A stretch of 64,000 bases of DNA from Hemileia vastatrix (Eukaryota > Basidiomycota > Pucciniomycetes > Pucciniales > Zaghouaniaceae), in assembly GCA_030280995.1 (NCBI GenBank), contig JASXTE010000039.1, positions 1-64,000 on the forward strand. Direction: 5' to 3'. Within the stretch, counting starts at the first letter, position 1; every line of letters begins with the position of its first letter. Under the pieces are notes generated by a model. The model searched no databases, was not told the origin of the DNA, and worked only from the letters and a program-made list of their open reading frames with translations. Of the stretch, positions 9,604 through 20,192 are shown piece after piece. Both the position numbers and the translations under genes were made by a program.

Positions 9604-11553
9604 ATGTTTCTTCCCCACCGTAATTGTCATCTTCGGATTACTTTACCTGACAAATAAGTCGCTTTCACTTGCTTCAACCCTACACTGTCGGTAAGTGAGA
9701 GTGCATCGACTACTTTGACCACTTTGACCACTTTGACTACTTTGACTAGCATAACTATTGCAAATTCCATTTATCAGTCATCCTTCACTTGTTCACTCAT
9801 AAAAACTTGTTCTTCTGTCATTGTTCTTATCTCACTGTTCAGTTTGCAGAAGCGACTACGAGTGCCAAGGGAGATTCATTTGCCTTACTGTAATTTAACT
9901 TTATCCAAGTGCGCCTGTAGAGATGAGTTTGATGAGTCAAATGTCCCAGCTTCGAACTCACCTGTCGTGCGAGCCAATAATTCGACTGGTAGAAGAGGAC
10001 CCACGGCTTTATTTCTCATCAACTCAAGAATTAAATGCCTGTCAGGTTGGTAATTGACGATCTTCAGGTCATTTTGTCCACCCTCTGTGGAATCTTTTTC
10101 ACTGTGACATGTTCTAAAAAAAGAAAACTTCACCTTATTTACTTGTGTGCCCTTTTAACCAAGTACCTTTTGTACCTTTAACCTGGCTGGTGAGTTCATG
10201 TTGTATCAAGATGTCTTTTAGTACTCTGAAAGTGAGGCAAAGAATTTTTGTTGTTGTTGCATCCTACGATTTCCTGTCCACCTTGAAACTATCGCTCTTG
10301 TACCGTCTGGCAAGTGAGAGTGTTTTCTAACGTCACACAGATTCATCCATTTCACCTGTATCGGAAGATGAGATCGGTCACTCTGACAGGATGTGGCTTA
10401 AACTTCTCACGCTATTTAGATTATCTTTAGTCGTTTACCTGATCGCGTGGTCCTCGCCGCTTACTCAAATATTTTTTCCTCTTCCTCCATTTACTTCCCT
10501 TCACTCTGGTCCATATTTCACACTGGACATTTGGGATGCTCATGTTCATCCTGTCGATTCTGTCGATTCTGACGATTGTGTCGATCATGTCTTGATTCTT
10601 TCGGTCCATCGCAGGGAGATCACTGAACCATCAGTGTTCATATGATGAAGAATGTTACCTGGTTAACACCAACTCTCATTGTGCTAATGGAAGCATATGT
10701 GATTGCAACCAGGGATTCTTTTCATTAAATGATTCTTGCCATAGTAAGTCATCAAGTGTGCACGTTACACTACCTTTATTTTACCTTTGATCGACTTTGC
10801 CTCATTTTTGACGAATCATTACTGACTCTTCCTTGCATCTTGTTTCTTGTGAATACCACATGGCCACCATCTTGATGGACAGATATTCAAGAAAGAAATA
10901 AAAACTATTCCAATTTGGGTAAAGAGGTGAATACTGAAATTTTACCCATCATGATCATTCTCGGTTTGATGTTCATCGGCATGTGCATCGCACTTAACAT
11001 GTTCAGCAGGTAAGTTTAACCAGGTCGTTCGGGCACTTCCTGTCTGCCTTGTCTGTTTTTCAACATCCCAGACATTTCGTGTTACATATTTTTACAAAAC
11101 ATCCAATCTTTCCTACTATTTCCTAAATTTTGATTCATTCAAGGACAGACGGTAGCATGACATTGATATTTATCAGCCTTATTATTTGAGATATTTTTAT
11201 TCCATTGATTTCTCGTGGCAATCGTGATCAGTCGATCTAGTTAAAATTCAATGTCCATTGTTTCGACAGAGATAACCTTGATTTAAATTGATTAAATAAC
11301 CAAAGGGTAATTAATTTCATTGGACAGAGCTCGATTTCGTAATCAAAGAGGTGTCTTCACTGCTCCTCGTAACGCAGCTCGTGCCCTGAAGGACATTCAG
11401 GTGAAAAAAATTGACCGAAGATACTCGACGAGACCTTCAATTGTCAGTGAACACTTAGAGGTTGTTGTTGATGCAAGTGTTTTGGAAGCTCAAGTTGTCG
11501 ACTGCCAAAGAAATCAACCTGAGTTGAAAAATGCAAAAGTACCATCACAATAG
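9604..11553 (+). CDS. Single-pass membrane protein with EB/EGF-like cysteine modules
   Basis: Five exons join in phase: 9604-9690, 9850-10045, 10615-10743, 10883-11009 and 11328-11553. Exon 1 encodes a signal peptide (M-FLP then TVIVIFGLLYLTNKSLSLAS) if one extra C in the CCCC run near 9615 is discounted. The C-R-SDYEC module spans the exon 1/2 junction and continues as YCNLTLSKCACRDEF after one further indel near 9885. Exon 3 holds a second module, QCSYDEECYLV, HCANGS, CDCNQGFF and NDSC. Exon 4 carries a transmembrane helix (ILPIMIILGLMFIGMCIALNMF). Exon 5 is a basic cytoplasmic tail. The layout suggests a cell-surface receptor or adhesion protein. EB modules are common in ecdysozoan secreted and membrane proteins. 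Ligand and role are unknown. Confidence 0.72.
9711..9748 (+). repeat. 9-bp tandem repeat (ctttgacca/t) in intron 1 of the EB-module gene
   Basis: Four copies of a 9-bp unit of the form actttgacc/t lie within the first intron (9691-9849). It is a low-complexity intronic repeat, similar in period to the one in the Hox intron. Confidence 0.75.
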
Positions 11554-13515
11554 TCTGGAGAAAAAAAGTCAGACAGCAATTGCCAGTCGACGGAAAAGGA
11601 AAATCGACCTGACTTCATAGAGAGACCAAATGAAACAAGGGAAAGAAATTACACCAGTTAAAGCAGTTAAAACAATGAAAGAGGTAACGAATGATAATAA
11701 CAAAAACAGAAACAAAATTCCTCATTTGTAAGGTAGAGGAAAGAATGGTTGGTACACAATGTCCTGAGACACGTGTGGATCAAACAGTCACGAAATGCAA
11801 GTGGACTCTTTTTTTCTCTCACACTTCCTGTTAACTGGATGGATAAATTAATTTGCATGCAAACGTGCAGGGAATCAGTAACACTCGAGTGTACAAGAAG
11901 CAAGATATTTCTTTTCACCTTTAACATCTCATCCAGTTTCCAGTGAATAAGTGGCAAATTCTGTCAAATTGCGAGCTCGAAACAAAATCAAGTAAATTCG
12001 TTTATTTATTCATGAATCAAGGTACATTGAAACATATTACTTCCTTGTTAGGTGCATATGCATCATCCAGTAATTTACGAACACACAATCTCTCTCACTC
12101 TGTAATACTGTAACTCTGTAACTCTAACTCTGTAATACTGTGTAACTTTCACTCTGGGCATAATGCTGCTAATGAGTGTGTGTACTTTAAATTGACCTGC
12201 CGAAAAGAACACGGACAAGAGGACTGCTTAATCAGAACAAAGAAGAAATGAAGAAAACAAAAAAATCAAACAACATCGAGTAAAATGATGCAACATTTTT
12301 ATTCCTTATTCATCTCACCTTCACCTTGGCTACCTTTGAATTTATATTACATAGTCTCAGTCTCACTGCACTCTCTGCAGTGTAATATGCGTACTCTCAA
12401 TCATTCAGTAATAAAAACTCCGATTACAACTCCTTTTCGTGCAGGTAAAACATTAGACACACATCACGAACAAACCGACTGACATTCGTACCCTTGTTCA
12501 CCACACCTCGTCGACTTGGGGCTTTTTACTTACTTTACTTACTTTACTTTCTTCCTCTCTTAACAACTTTGCTCTCATTTTCACCTCAATCAACTTTTCA
12601 GATTTGCTAATTTTCTTTTCCTTTTTTTATACACTATCAACCAATCAATATGAAGACAGGAATTCCATTTCCCTCCAATGCAGGAAGTCAGCTGCCACAA
12701 CATTTCACATTTTTCAGTTGAATTAGTAAATTTTCAATACTTAACTCATAGAAAATAACTTACAATAATTCATGAATGTTCAACGGGGTCGATTGATCAA
12801 TACTTGACTTTTTTCAAGAATCCACCTTTGATAAGTTAATAAACTCACTCTGCATCATCCGATCGATACTGATTTATCACATCTTCCTACAGCTTTGAAC
12901 TTAGTTGTTTCATATTCAGATCTTTTAAAAATGCTAGATTATCCAAATTTTAATTCAAGATAAAGAAATCTGTGAAGATAAAGACCAAATTTTGTTGATC
13001 AAGAAAGCTTATGGCTGAATTTGTTGGTCCAGATACACAAGAATTTCCAGTTCTAGAATTTAGTTCGAAATTTAAGCGTTAGGTGTCACTGTCTCTCTGA
13101 ACTGAAATTTTTTCAATGAATCCACTCATTAACTCTTGATACACATTTGAACGATTTGGTAGATGAACATTCTTACTAATTGCTTTGATGACCATATTTG
13201 ACTTTGATGAATTGCTGTGAATATGATTTTCATAATTCTATTTTCAAATTATTCACAAATAGATAGTTGTTTGAATTGAATGATGATTTTTATATGGTCA
13301 AGTGAAAGTGAGATTTCATATGTGATTCTTCTTTGAGTGTTAAAAAAAATTAATTATGATGAATAGAAATTTAGATATTTCAATCTATAAAAATACATGT
13401 TTCAAGTTTGTTTTGAATTCTTGGTTTCATTTGAGAAAGTTATTTGGTATAACATTCGACAACTTTTGAAAAGAGCAAGGGCAATATTTTGAAGCTATGA
13501 TTTTCAAGTAGTTGG
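11554..13515. other. Intergenic stretch
   Basis: AT-rich sequence with no supported coding exon. The reading frames present lack codon character. It will contain the 3' ends of the EB-module gene and of the convergent DEG/ENaC gene. A short irregular repeat of (ctctgtaa/ctgtaact) type sits at 12098-12147. Confidence 0.5.
12098..12147 (+). repeat. Irregular short tandem repeat (actctgtaa type)
   Basis: Interleaved copies of actctgta and atactgta units in non-coding DNA. No function is apparent. Confidence 0.6.
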
Positions 13516-13710
13516 TCAATTAACTGGTCTCCAATTGATAGAATATGTTTGCATAGATGATACGTTGGTATTTTTAATTGTAGCCGGTGTCGAGCGGGTT
13601 GGCTTGTTGACTGAGTGAAGATAACCTGGTCGATGTTCTCCAGTCGACCAATCAACATAAAATGGTAACCTTTGCTGATATGCACCAGAAATAACCTTGG
13701 GGAACAGAGC

Positions 13711-13757
<47 letters not shown>

Positions 13758-15273
13758 TGATGCTAGTCACAATTCTAGCTAAGAATGGTGCGATCGGTGT
13801 CAAGAGCGACACAGCTGATATTCCAACCCAAAATGAAAATATTCCGCTGATTACGGCAATTATTTCACGAGATTCATATTTAGCGACTTCTTTCATGTGC
13901 ATCTGAGTACCAGTTGGTGCATAGAGAACAATTTCCATGTTGTCAGGCGAATTTTCATAATGAGTGGTCTTTATTTGAATGGTGTAGGTAGTTTCGTTGC
14001 ACTCGGGAAAAGGAAACAAAGCATTACAAAGTCGACGATCGTCAGCTGCCTGTAAGATATTTTTACTGTCTTGAAAAGAACTCACATAATCAACATAAAA
14101 GTCCTTCTGCTGCTTTTCGGATGCTAATATGTTAGCTGGCCAGTGGTCATTGGAGCGAGTTGAATACAAATAACCGATGCAAGAGTCTACCAACTCTCGG
14201 TGTGAAGAGTAAACTTTGGTCAGCCAACTTGAAATGTGGATATTTGATCGATCTAGGTTCGGTATGGCTGATTTATTAGTCAACTTTTGCAGTATTTGAT
14301 CGACCGTTTCTTTTGATGATTTATAATCAATGCATTTGCTTGGGAATGGTTTGGGCAATCGATTCATCACGCTCGATTCATAAGTCAATGTGACTTTATT
14401 GACTAAAGCATCAGGATACCAAGTTCTAATGACTTCAGTATACTGTGGGTCGGCCAGGTCAGGCTTGAGCGGTACATGATTTTGGTGAATTCCAATACCA
14501 ATGCTATCATTCTTGATTTTGGACAAATTTTTTAACTTGATGTCAACCCACTGACGATTTTTAATATTGCGAATTCCGTAGGTGAATCTTGTCTGATTTA
14601 CTGGAGACTTCCATGATCCATGGCTGAACCAAGTGAAGCATTTGTTGTTTTGTGAGATGGACTGTTTGACCATCGATAAATCGTCACACTTGACCTCAGT
14701 GTACCGGTAATCCAAAACAGTACACGATTGCACCAAATCATCAATACCAGGTGTCGTGTTCATGACAACTTCTACCGTTGGGTCAGCATGGGTTGATCCA
14801 GTAATCTTTTTGCGTGTTTCGATTGTTTCATTCAGTTTTTTCTGATCGATGTTGTATGCGAAACAAATGGACACAGCTGGTAGGGTAATTTCAGTGGGTA
14901 TTTTAATTTCAAGACTTATTTCAACCGGATTGTAAGAGAAACTTATGAGCAGGACAATTGCCTGATAGAAGGCGTAGCCAACAAAGACGACGAAGAAAAT
15001 ACTTTGAATGAAGTAACGAAGAAGAATCAATTTGTCTTTCTTTATCTCATTATAAATTTTCATGGGCCACGAGCGATATGAGTGGCTGAACCAGCCCATT
15101 CCAGGTGTTCTTTGGTATTGATTGTTAGGGTAATCATTCATCATTCGTGAAGTTCGATATCTTACAATTTGACTGGATTTTGCATTGATTATGGAATTTT
15201 TTGATAAATTGACCACTGAAATTCTCGGCTTTGTTCTCAAGTCCGTTCTAGACTGCTTTCTGGATGGATACAT
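13516..15273 (-). CDS. DEG/ENaC (amiloride-sensitive) sodium channel subunit
   Basis: A 585-residue uninterrupted frame with the layout of degenerin/epithelial sodium channels. It has a cytoplasmic N-terminus, TM1 at about residues 83-111 (YFIQSIFFVVFVGYAFYQAI), the post-TM1 motif PTEITLPAVSICF, a long extracellular domain with sequons and cysteines, and TM2 at about 470-500 (IIAVISGIFSFWVGISAVSLL) containing the G-x-S selectivity-filter triplet as GIS. The ATG at 15271-15273 is the first methionine in frame; an upstream GTG also lies in frame. Such channels act in mechanosensation, chemosensation or peptide-gated currents, and which applies here cannot be told. Shortly after TM2 a run of serines is encoded by a trinucleotide microsatellite. 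No frameshifts are seen, unlike genes to the left. Confidence 0.85.
13711..13757 (+). repeat. (GAT)n trinucleotide microsatellite encoding poly-Ser in the DEG/ENaC tail
   Basis: About 15 uninterrupted GAT units on the plus strand, read as TCA serine codons by the minus-strand channel gene just inside the membrane after TM2. The number of units keeps the frame, so length variants would change only the Ser-run length. Confidence 0.95.
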
Positions 15274-15957
15274 GATGAATCTTGATGAATCCTGATGACA
15301 CAATGAACGCTGCACGACCGACTCATCAAATAGAACTGGAAAGAACTGCTCTTTGTTCTTTAGAAGTGTACTACGCACTTTGAGACTGTTAGTGTCATTG
15401 TGTTACCAAAACATGCAAGACAACAGCAAAGACATTTGCATGGAAGACACTAATGGAAGTCAAGACAAATTTCGCGTAGGACTTGGATCAATTGCATTGA
15501 TCGACCCAACAACTGCAAATGGTTTTTTACCGACTTTGTCTTCGTTGAATTCTTCTTCTTCTCCTTCTTCTCCTTCTTCTCCTTCTTCTCCTTCTTGAAG
15601 ATTTGCCTAATGCACATGTGAACTGTCACATACGTTGTCATTGGCATTAATAAATATCGATTGACTCTCCTCGTCACTAACTTTTCTTCGTCAACTAATT
15701 TGATGGCCAAAACATTGACTCACACATTGACAAGTTTCGCAATTTTTTACAAAACACTTGATAACCCCTGTTAATTAGCTGAAAAAAAGTATTTTACAAT
15801 TCTTAAGACAATCGATGAGAATTTTGTACCAAAGAGTCTTTTTATTGGAGTATCTGTAAGAGGGTTTTTTTTCTCTTCATCAAAGTTGTTCTTAAATCAT
15901 GCACATGGTACAAGTTATGCGATTAAATGCTTTTTCATTAGATCTTCGAGGTTCATT
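15274..15957. other. Intergenic stretch upstream of the channel gene
   Basis: Contains the 5' flank of the DEG/ENaC gene and the 3' flank of the first cystatin-like gene. A (ttcttctcc)n repeat at 15550-15596 creates a Ser/Pro reading frame that is not credible as protein. No gene is supported. Confidence 0.45.
15550..15596 (+). repeat. (ttcttctcc)n pyrimidine tandem repeat
   Basis: About five copies of a 9-bp all-pyrimidine unit. It is non-coding on present evidence. Confidence 0.8.
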
Positions 15958-16560
15958 TTAGGCAGAAGAAGAATTTTTTCCATTTTGATTTTCATTAGCA
16001 ACTTGAGTACAATCTTCGTTCTGACTGGGTACAGGAAGACCGTGAAGAATGAAAGCACTGTACGTGATGTCAACTGTACATTGATACACTTTACCATTCT
16101 GAGGGGAGAAAAGGACAGTTGATTTGCATAATTATTTCATTGTAATGAAAGTCCTGGCATTAAGAACAAGGATAAGAGAAGAAAAAAAGAAACAAGATAA
16201 ACTCACCTCCAGTCGAAGACAATTAGAATATGATTCAAGCGGCAAGTCGGGTGTAACTGTGCAATTAGTTTCCCTGACGTGAAGCTCTACTTTGTTGATG
16301 GAAGTGTCTGGCACATTCAGATTCTTCACAGATAACACAGTCTTGACTTCACGATAAACAGAACCATTTACTTTGTTTACTGTTCGAAGGGCTTCGTTGA
16401 CCAGTTCTGGGTAAAGAGGATGAGTTGAATTGATTTCTCGTAAATTCCATCGAGGATCCAGCAAACTTTCTTCTACAGGTGCAGCTGTTGTTCTGGCTGT
16501 ATTGTTCAATAGGACAAAACCAAAATACACCAAAATCAGTGTGGCAGTTAACTTGATCAT
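15958..16560 (-). CDS. Secreted cystatin-like protein 1
   Basis: Exon 1 (16560-16207) encodes a signal peptide (MIKLTATLILVYFGFVLLNN) and a cystatin-type helix/strand segment (YPELVNEALRTVNKVNGS, YREVKTVL, VELHVRETNC, SNCLRLE). A 108-bp intron of phase 0 follows, and exon 2 (16098-15958) continues NGKVYQCTVDITYSAF and EDCTQVANEN. The four cysteines (TNC, SNC, YQC, EDC) sit where type-2 cystatins have their two disulphides. The total is 164 aa, a normal length. The first inhibitory loop (QxVxG) is absent, replaced by a segment around NLNVPD, and no PW appears in the second loop. Cysteine-protease inhibition is therefore doubtful. It is first of three tandem relatives. The fold assignment is by pattern, not alignment. 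Confidence 0.7.
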
Positions 16561-18003
16561 ACTTTACGTTACGTGAATACAAAGGAAAAATTGAAAAAAA
16601 AGTAAAGAATGAAAGTGTTGAGTAACAACTATGTTGACTTTAACGGGTAAAATGGTTAAATTGACTGCTTGTTGGTTGAGGACAAGAGCTTTTATTGCTT
16701 ATTCCTTACTGCTTATTTAGTTGCCCTTTGCTTTTACCACTCGACACACATGGTGAGTCCTTTTTCACTTGAGAGGGAAATCACATGCAAAGTCAACCGT
16801 TTCACCGGCTGCAGCAACAGCAGACCACTCACACCAAGTGAATAACAACATCTAAACAATTTTCCACGCTTTGTCTGTTCCATCGACATGGCAATCACAA
16901 GCAATCACAAGCAATCGCAAGCAATTTGATAGAATCCCAAGCCATTCAACTCATTTAACCCATTTCTCCCATTTTTTTCCTTTTTTTTCCTTTTTTTCCC
17001 ATTTTTCCATTTTTTCCATTGGATGGCCTTCTCAGTACCATGCAAACCATGTAAACCATGCAAATGTTCTTGTCACAAGTCAACAGCTCGAGCAAACGCC
17101 TCGACCGCATTCTTTGGTCAATGATCACTGATCACTGATTGCCTCGCACCTAGAAACTGCTTGAGTGACATTCAATTCACCCTTGATCCATTATCCATTA
17201 TCCATTATCCACTGTACACCATCCATTATCACTTCAAAACAATGAACACAACACACTTTGGTCTGTTCGAACATTTATTCTTCCTCCTAAGAAAAGGTCA
17301 TCATTCACATGCCGGTCAATATTTATACTGACAAACACGGTGATTTCCTTTGTACACTTTCAGACTTTCCATACCTTCCATACTTTCCATACCTTTGAGT
17401 CATCTTCATTCCCTTAACAGTCCGTTTGATGATTAAGTCGTGAAGAAAACACTCAATAAAACTCATGATCTCATTCTGCCAACTTCCTGAATGACTCTCT
17501 CAGTCTCTCGGTTTCTCGGTCTCTACTCTTTGACTCTTTTACTCATCCCACCTGGAAAATTGATTTATTGACAACCAGAAATGACTTTTCAAGTACAGCA
17601 AGTTGAACCCGTCAACATGTTGACTCAACCTCTGTGTTTCCCGAATGATCTGTCTGCTTGATCTCTCAATGAAAGTTTCATTGACTCAATTTCCAATAGA
17701 CTCATTCTTCGAAGAGGAATAACTTAATTTCCATCCACCACCTCAATGTAACTCTTTGACCGCGTTTTTGTTTTCCATGATCAATCAAGATCGAACTCAA
17801 TCAAATCTTTCTATCTATCTATTATTATCCAAAGATATTTACATCAAAGTATTTCTCATGATTTTCCATCATAAATTTTTTCAGGCAATTGGAACAACAT
17901 CTTTTCAATTTTCCTTTTCACCTTCATGTACTGTTGTCTGGTTGTGACTTTTCCCTTTTTGGTACCAATTCACCGACATTTGAAAATCCGATAGTAATTT
18001 TGC
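16561..18003. other. Intergenic stretch between cystatin-like genes 1 and 2
   Basis: No supported coding sequence. A T-rich stretch with repeated ccatttt and ccttttttt units lies at 16958-17022. Short local repeats (caatcacaag, ccattat) occur near 16890 and 17190. Confidence 0.5.
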
Positions 18004-19242
18004 TTATCCTGATAATACTTGATCTTTTAAATTGACTAAATCGTCCAGTAAGGTTAATCTGCGTTTCTCGTTTTTATCAGCTTTTCGATGAATTTCAAGT
18101 TCTGGCCCACAAACTACAGGATTACGAGCAAAGTTGTAATCGACATCGTAAAGCCAGACTCGACACTCTTCAGATTTTCCGTTCTAAACGAATGAATGAG
18201 CATAAAAATTTGTTAAAAATTTATCAGCTATGGATAGAAATTTAATTCAATTGATTACCTCTTTAATCTTGCATTTATCGTAGTTCTTTTTATTCTTTCG
18301 AATTTGGCACTCGGTCTCTTGAACTTTGATGATGACAACTGTTACATTGTATATTATGTCGTTATGTTTGTTGATATCTTCATATGCTAATTTCAGTTTT
18401 ATAAATTTTCGAAATTTCGAACCAGCTTTAGTATTGATGAGTTGGGATGCGCGTTCTTTCAAATGGTTCAATTGTGCATCCGAATGAGAAGATGCCATTT
18501 TCATCAGCAGTTGGTAGTACTTGTTTTCTTCATCCGTCAACTTTAGCCTAGTACTGAGAAACTTTAGCAATAGATTCATAGTTTCGGTTCTTTCTGTACC
18601 AGTTGATTGGCTGGATGAGTTCGTGCTCACATTTTGGACACACATTTCAGCACTAGATGAATTACAAGGTATGACTGAAAATAATGTTGAATTTTGAATA
18701 GTTGACATGTCAGGTGAAACTGTTGTTTGAGTTTCATTTAGATCTGCAGTGATATTCCCAGTGTCTGGTCCAACTGTAATATTAGATCCTGTATTTTCAG
18801 GCAGGACAGTGTAATTATCGACTGTTGATTTACCTTCGACAAGGTTGGGATCTTTTGTTACAGTTTCCTCTGTTGAATTATCTGTTGCGTTTACTATATT
18901 GATGATAGTCGAAGAATCGGTGGATGAAACAGTAGAGGAACCAGTAGACGATTCATTTGAAGCTATAGTTGAAGCTGCAGATATGACTGTTGAAATTCCT
19001 TCGCTAGAACTGACAGGTTCTGTAGTCGACTGATCAGCTGGTGCAATGGAAGAATTCGCTAGAGTTTCTGAGGAAGTTGAAGCATCAGTAGAAGATTCAG
19101 TAAATGTTGTTGTAGAATTCGTAGAAGATTCAGTAGAAAGTATCGTCGAAGACTCCGCCGATTCGACTGATTGAGTACATGTCAAACAACTCAAATACGA
19201 GACAATGATTAATGAAATTAATATTTCCCGCAACAGAAGCAT
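18004..19242 (-). CDS. Secreted mucin-like protein with C-terminal cystatin-like domain (protein 2)
   Basis: Exon 1 (19242-18259) starts with a signal peptide (MLLLREILISLIIVSYL, cut near CTQS). It continues with about 190 residues very rich in Ser and Thr with many N-glycosylation sequons, a mucin-like stalk. A cystatin-type region follows (ERASQLINTKAGSKF, AYEDINKHNDIIYN, VQETEC, DKCKIKE). A 75-bp phase-0 intron leads to exon 2 (18183-18004), NGKSEECRVWLYDVDYN and PVVCG, ending at TAA 18004-18006. The intron position and the four-Cys pattern match the two neighbouring genes. The total is 387 aa. The QxVxG loop is not seen. The ATG at 19240-19242 is the only sensible start. Heavy O-glycosylation and secretion are inferred from composition. 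Confidence 0.7.
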
Positions 19243-19599
19243 ATCCAATCATGTATCAGTCAGACTTTGTCGGTCTACACATATAAACTCACTTTGAATA
19301 AGGACTTCATTTGACCGGAAATTGAGCGCTTGAATCTATTTCATCCTTACGGGTAAATCAGCAACATCAAGGGAAATTACCATTTTATCTCATAATCGTA
19401 AACATTCTGACAAATTGCTTTAAAGGTGACATATCAACCGATCGAATCATATGTGGAAAAGGAAATTTTTACTTGTCTTTGACACAGCGGTTAAACACAG
19501 CTGAATTATGCCATCCGCATACTTCACCATAATGATAAATCTACATGAGTAATTTTCTTCTGGAATAAATTGTTCATCTGGCAATACCCTCATAAGAAA
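19243..19599. other. Intergenic stretch upstream of cystatin-like gene 2 and tRNA-Glu
   Basis: Probably holds the promoter of the minus-strand cystatin-like gene 2. I see nothing else that can be supported. Confidence 0.4.
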
Positions 19600-19671
19600 T
19601 CCGGTGTGGTCTAATGGCTAGGATAGCTGGCTTTCACCCAGCAGGTCCGGGTTCGATTCCCGGCATCGGAA
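19600..19671 (+). tRNA. tRNA-Glu (UUC anticodon)
   Basis: A 72-nt cloverleaf. The acceptor stem TCCGGTG pairs with CATCGGA, with one G-T pair. The D-arm is GGTCTAATGGCTAGGAT. The anticodon stem GCTGG/CCAGC encloses loop CTTTCAC with anticodon TTC. The T-arm contains GGTTCGATTCC. The discriminator base A follows. The internal A and B box sequences are intact, so this looks functional and it closely resembles animal tRNA-Glu. Confidence 0.96.
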
Positions 19672-19672
19672 C

Positions 19673-19682
19673 TTTTTTTTTC
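19673..19682 (+). terminator. RNA polymerase III terminator of tRNA-Glu
   Basis: A run of ten T residues begins one base after the tRNA, the standard Pol III stop signal. Confidence 0.9.
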
Positions 19683-20192
19683 CTTACGCCTGCGCCGTAG
19701 CATGTTTTTTCTTTAATGTTACACTATGTTCAATGTGTTGTTGTTGTTACTTGCATTTTATCGAGAAGATTTTTATTTAGAAGAATGAGTTGTTGGGTAT
19801 TTTAGAAAAATTGAAATTTTTTTATTTTACTTAGAAAAGTGACATTAATTCGTTTGGTTGTTGTATAGAATATGAAGTGTAAACTATTGCTTAAGTCAAA
19901 CTTACCACTAGTATAATTCTAAATTGTTAACTAGACAAAAAAATGTTGATTAGTTATCCTAATATAAATCATTTGTGAAGGCAAGCGATGTGAAGTGTAA
20001 GTTCGTTTTCTTTTCGCTGATTTAGAATTGTTTTTTGAGTGAGAAACGTCTCGCTGGTGAGAAAATATTAGAACACATAGTTTGAATTATCTAAATTGAC
20101 TAAAGGTTTGAGTGACACTTTTTATGGACAATTTTGAGGATTAATCAGGAAAACCATGGGAAGAAAGTTGATTCATTTCAGATGTTAAGATG
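19683..20192. other. Intergenic stretch after tRNA-Glu
   Basis: AT-rich, with no supported coding sequence or RNA gene. It includes the 3' flank of cystatin-like gene 3. Confidence 0.4.
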
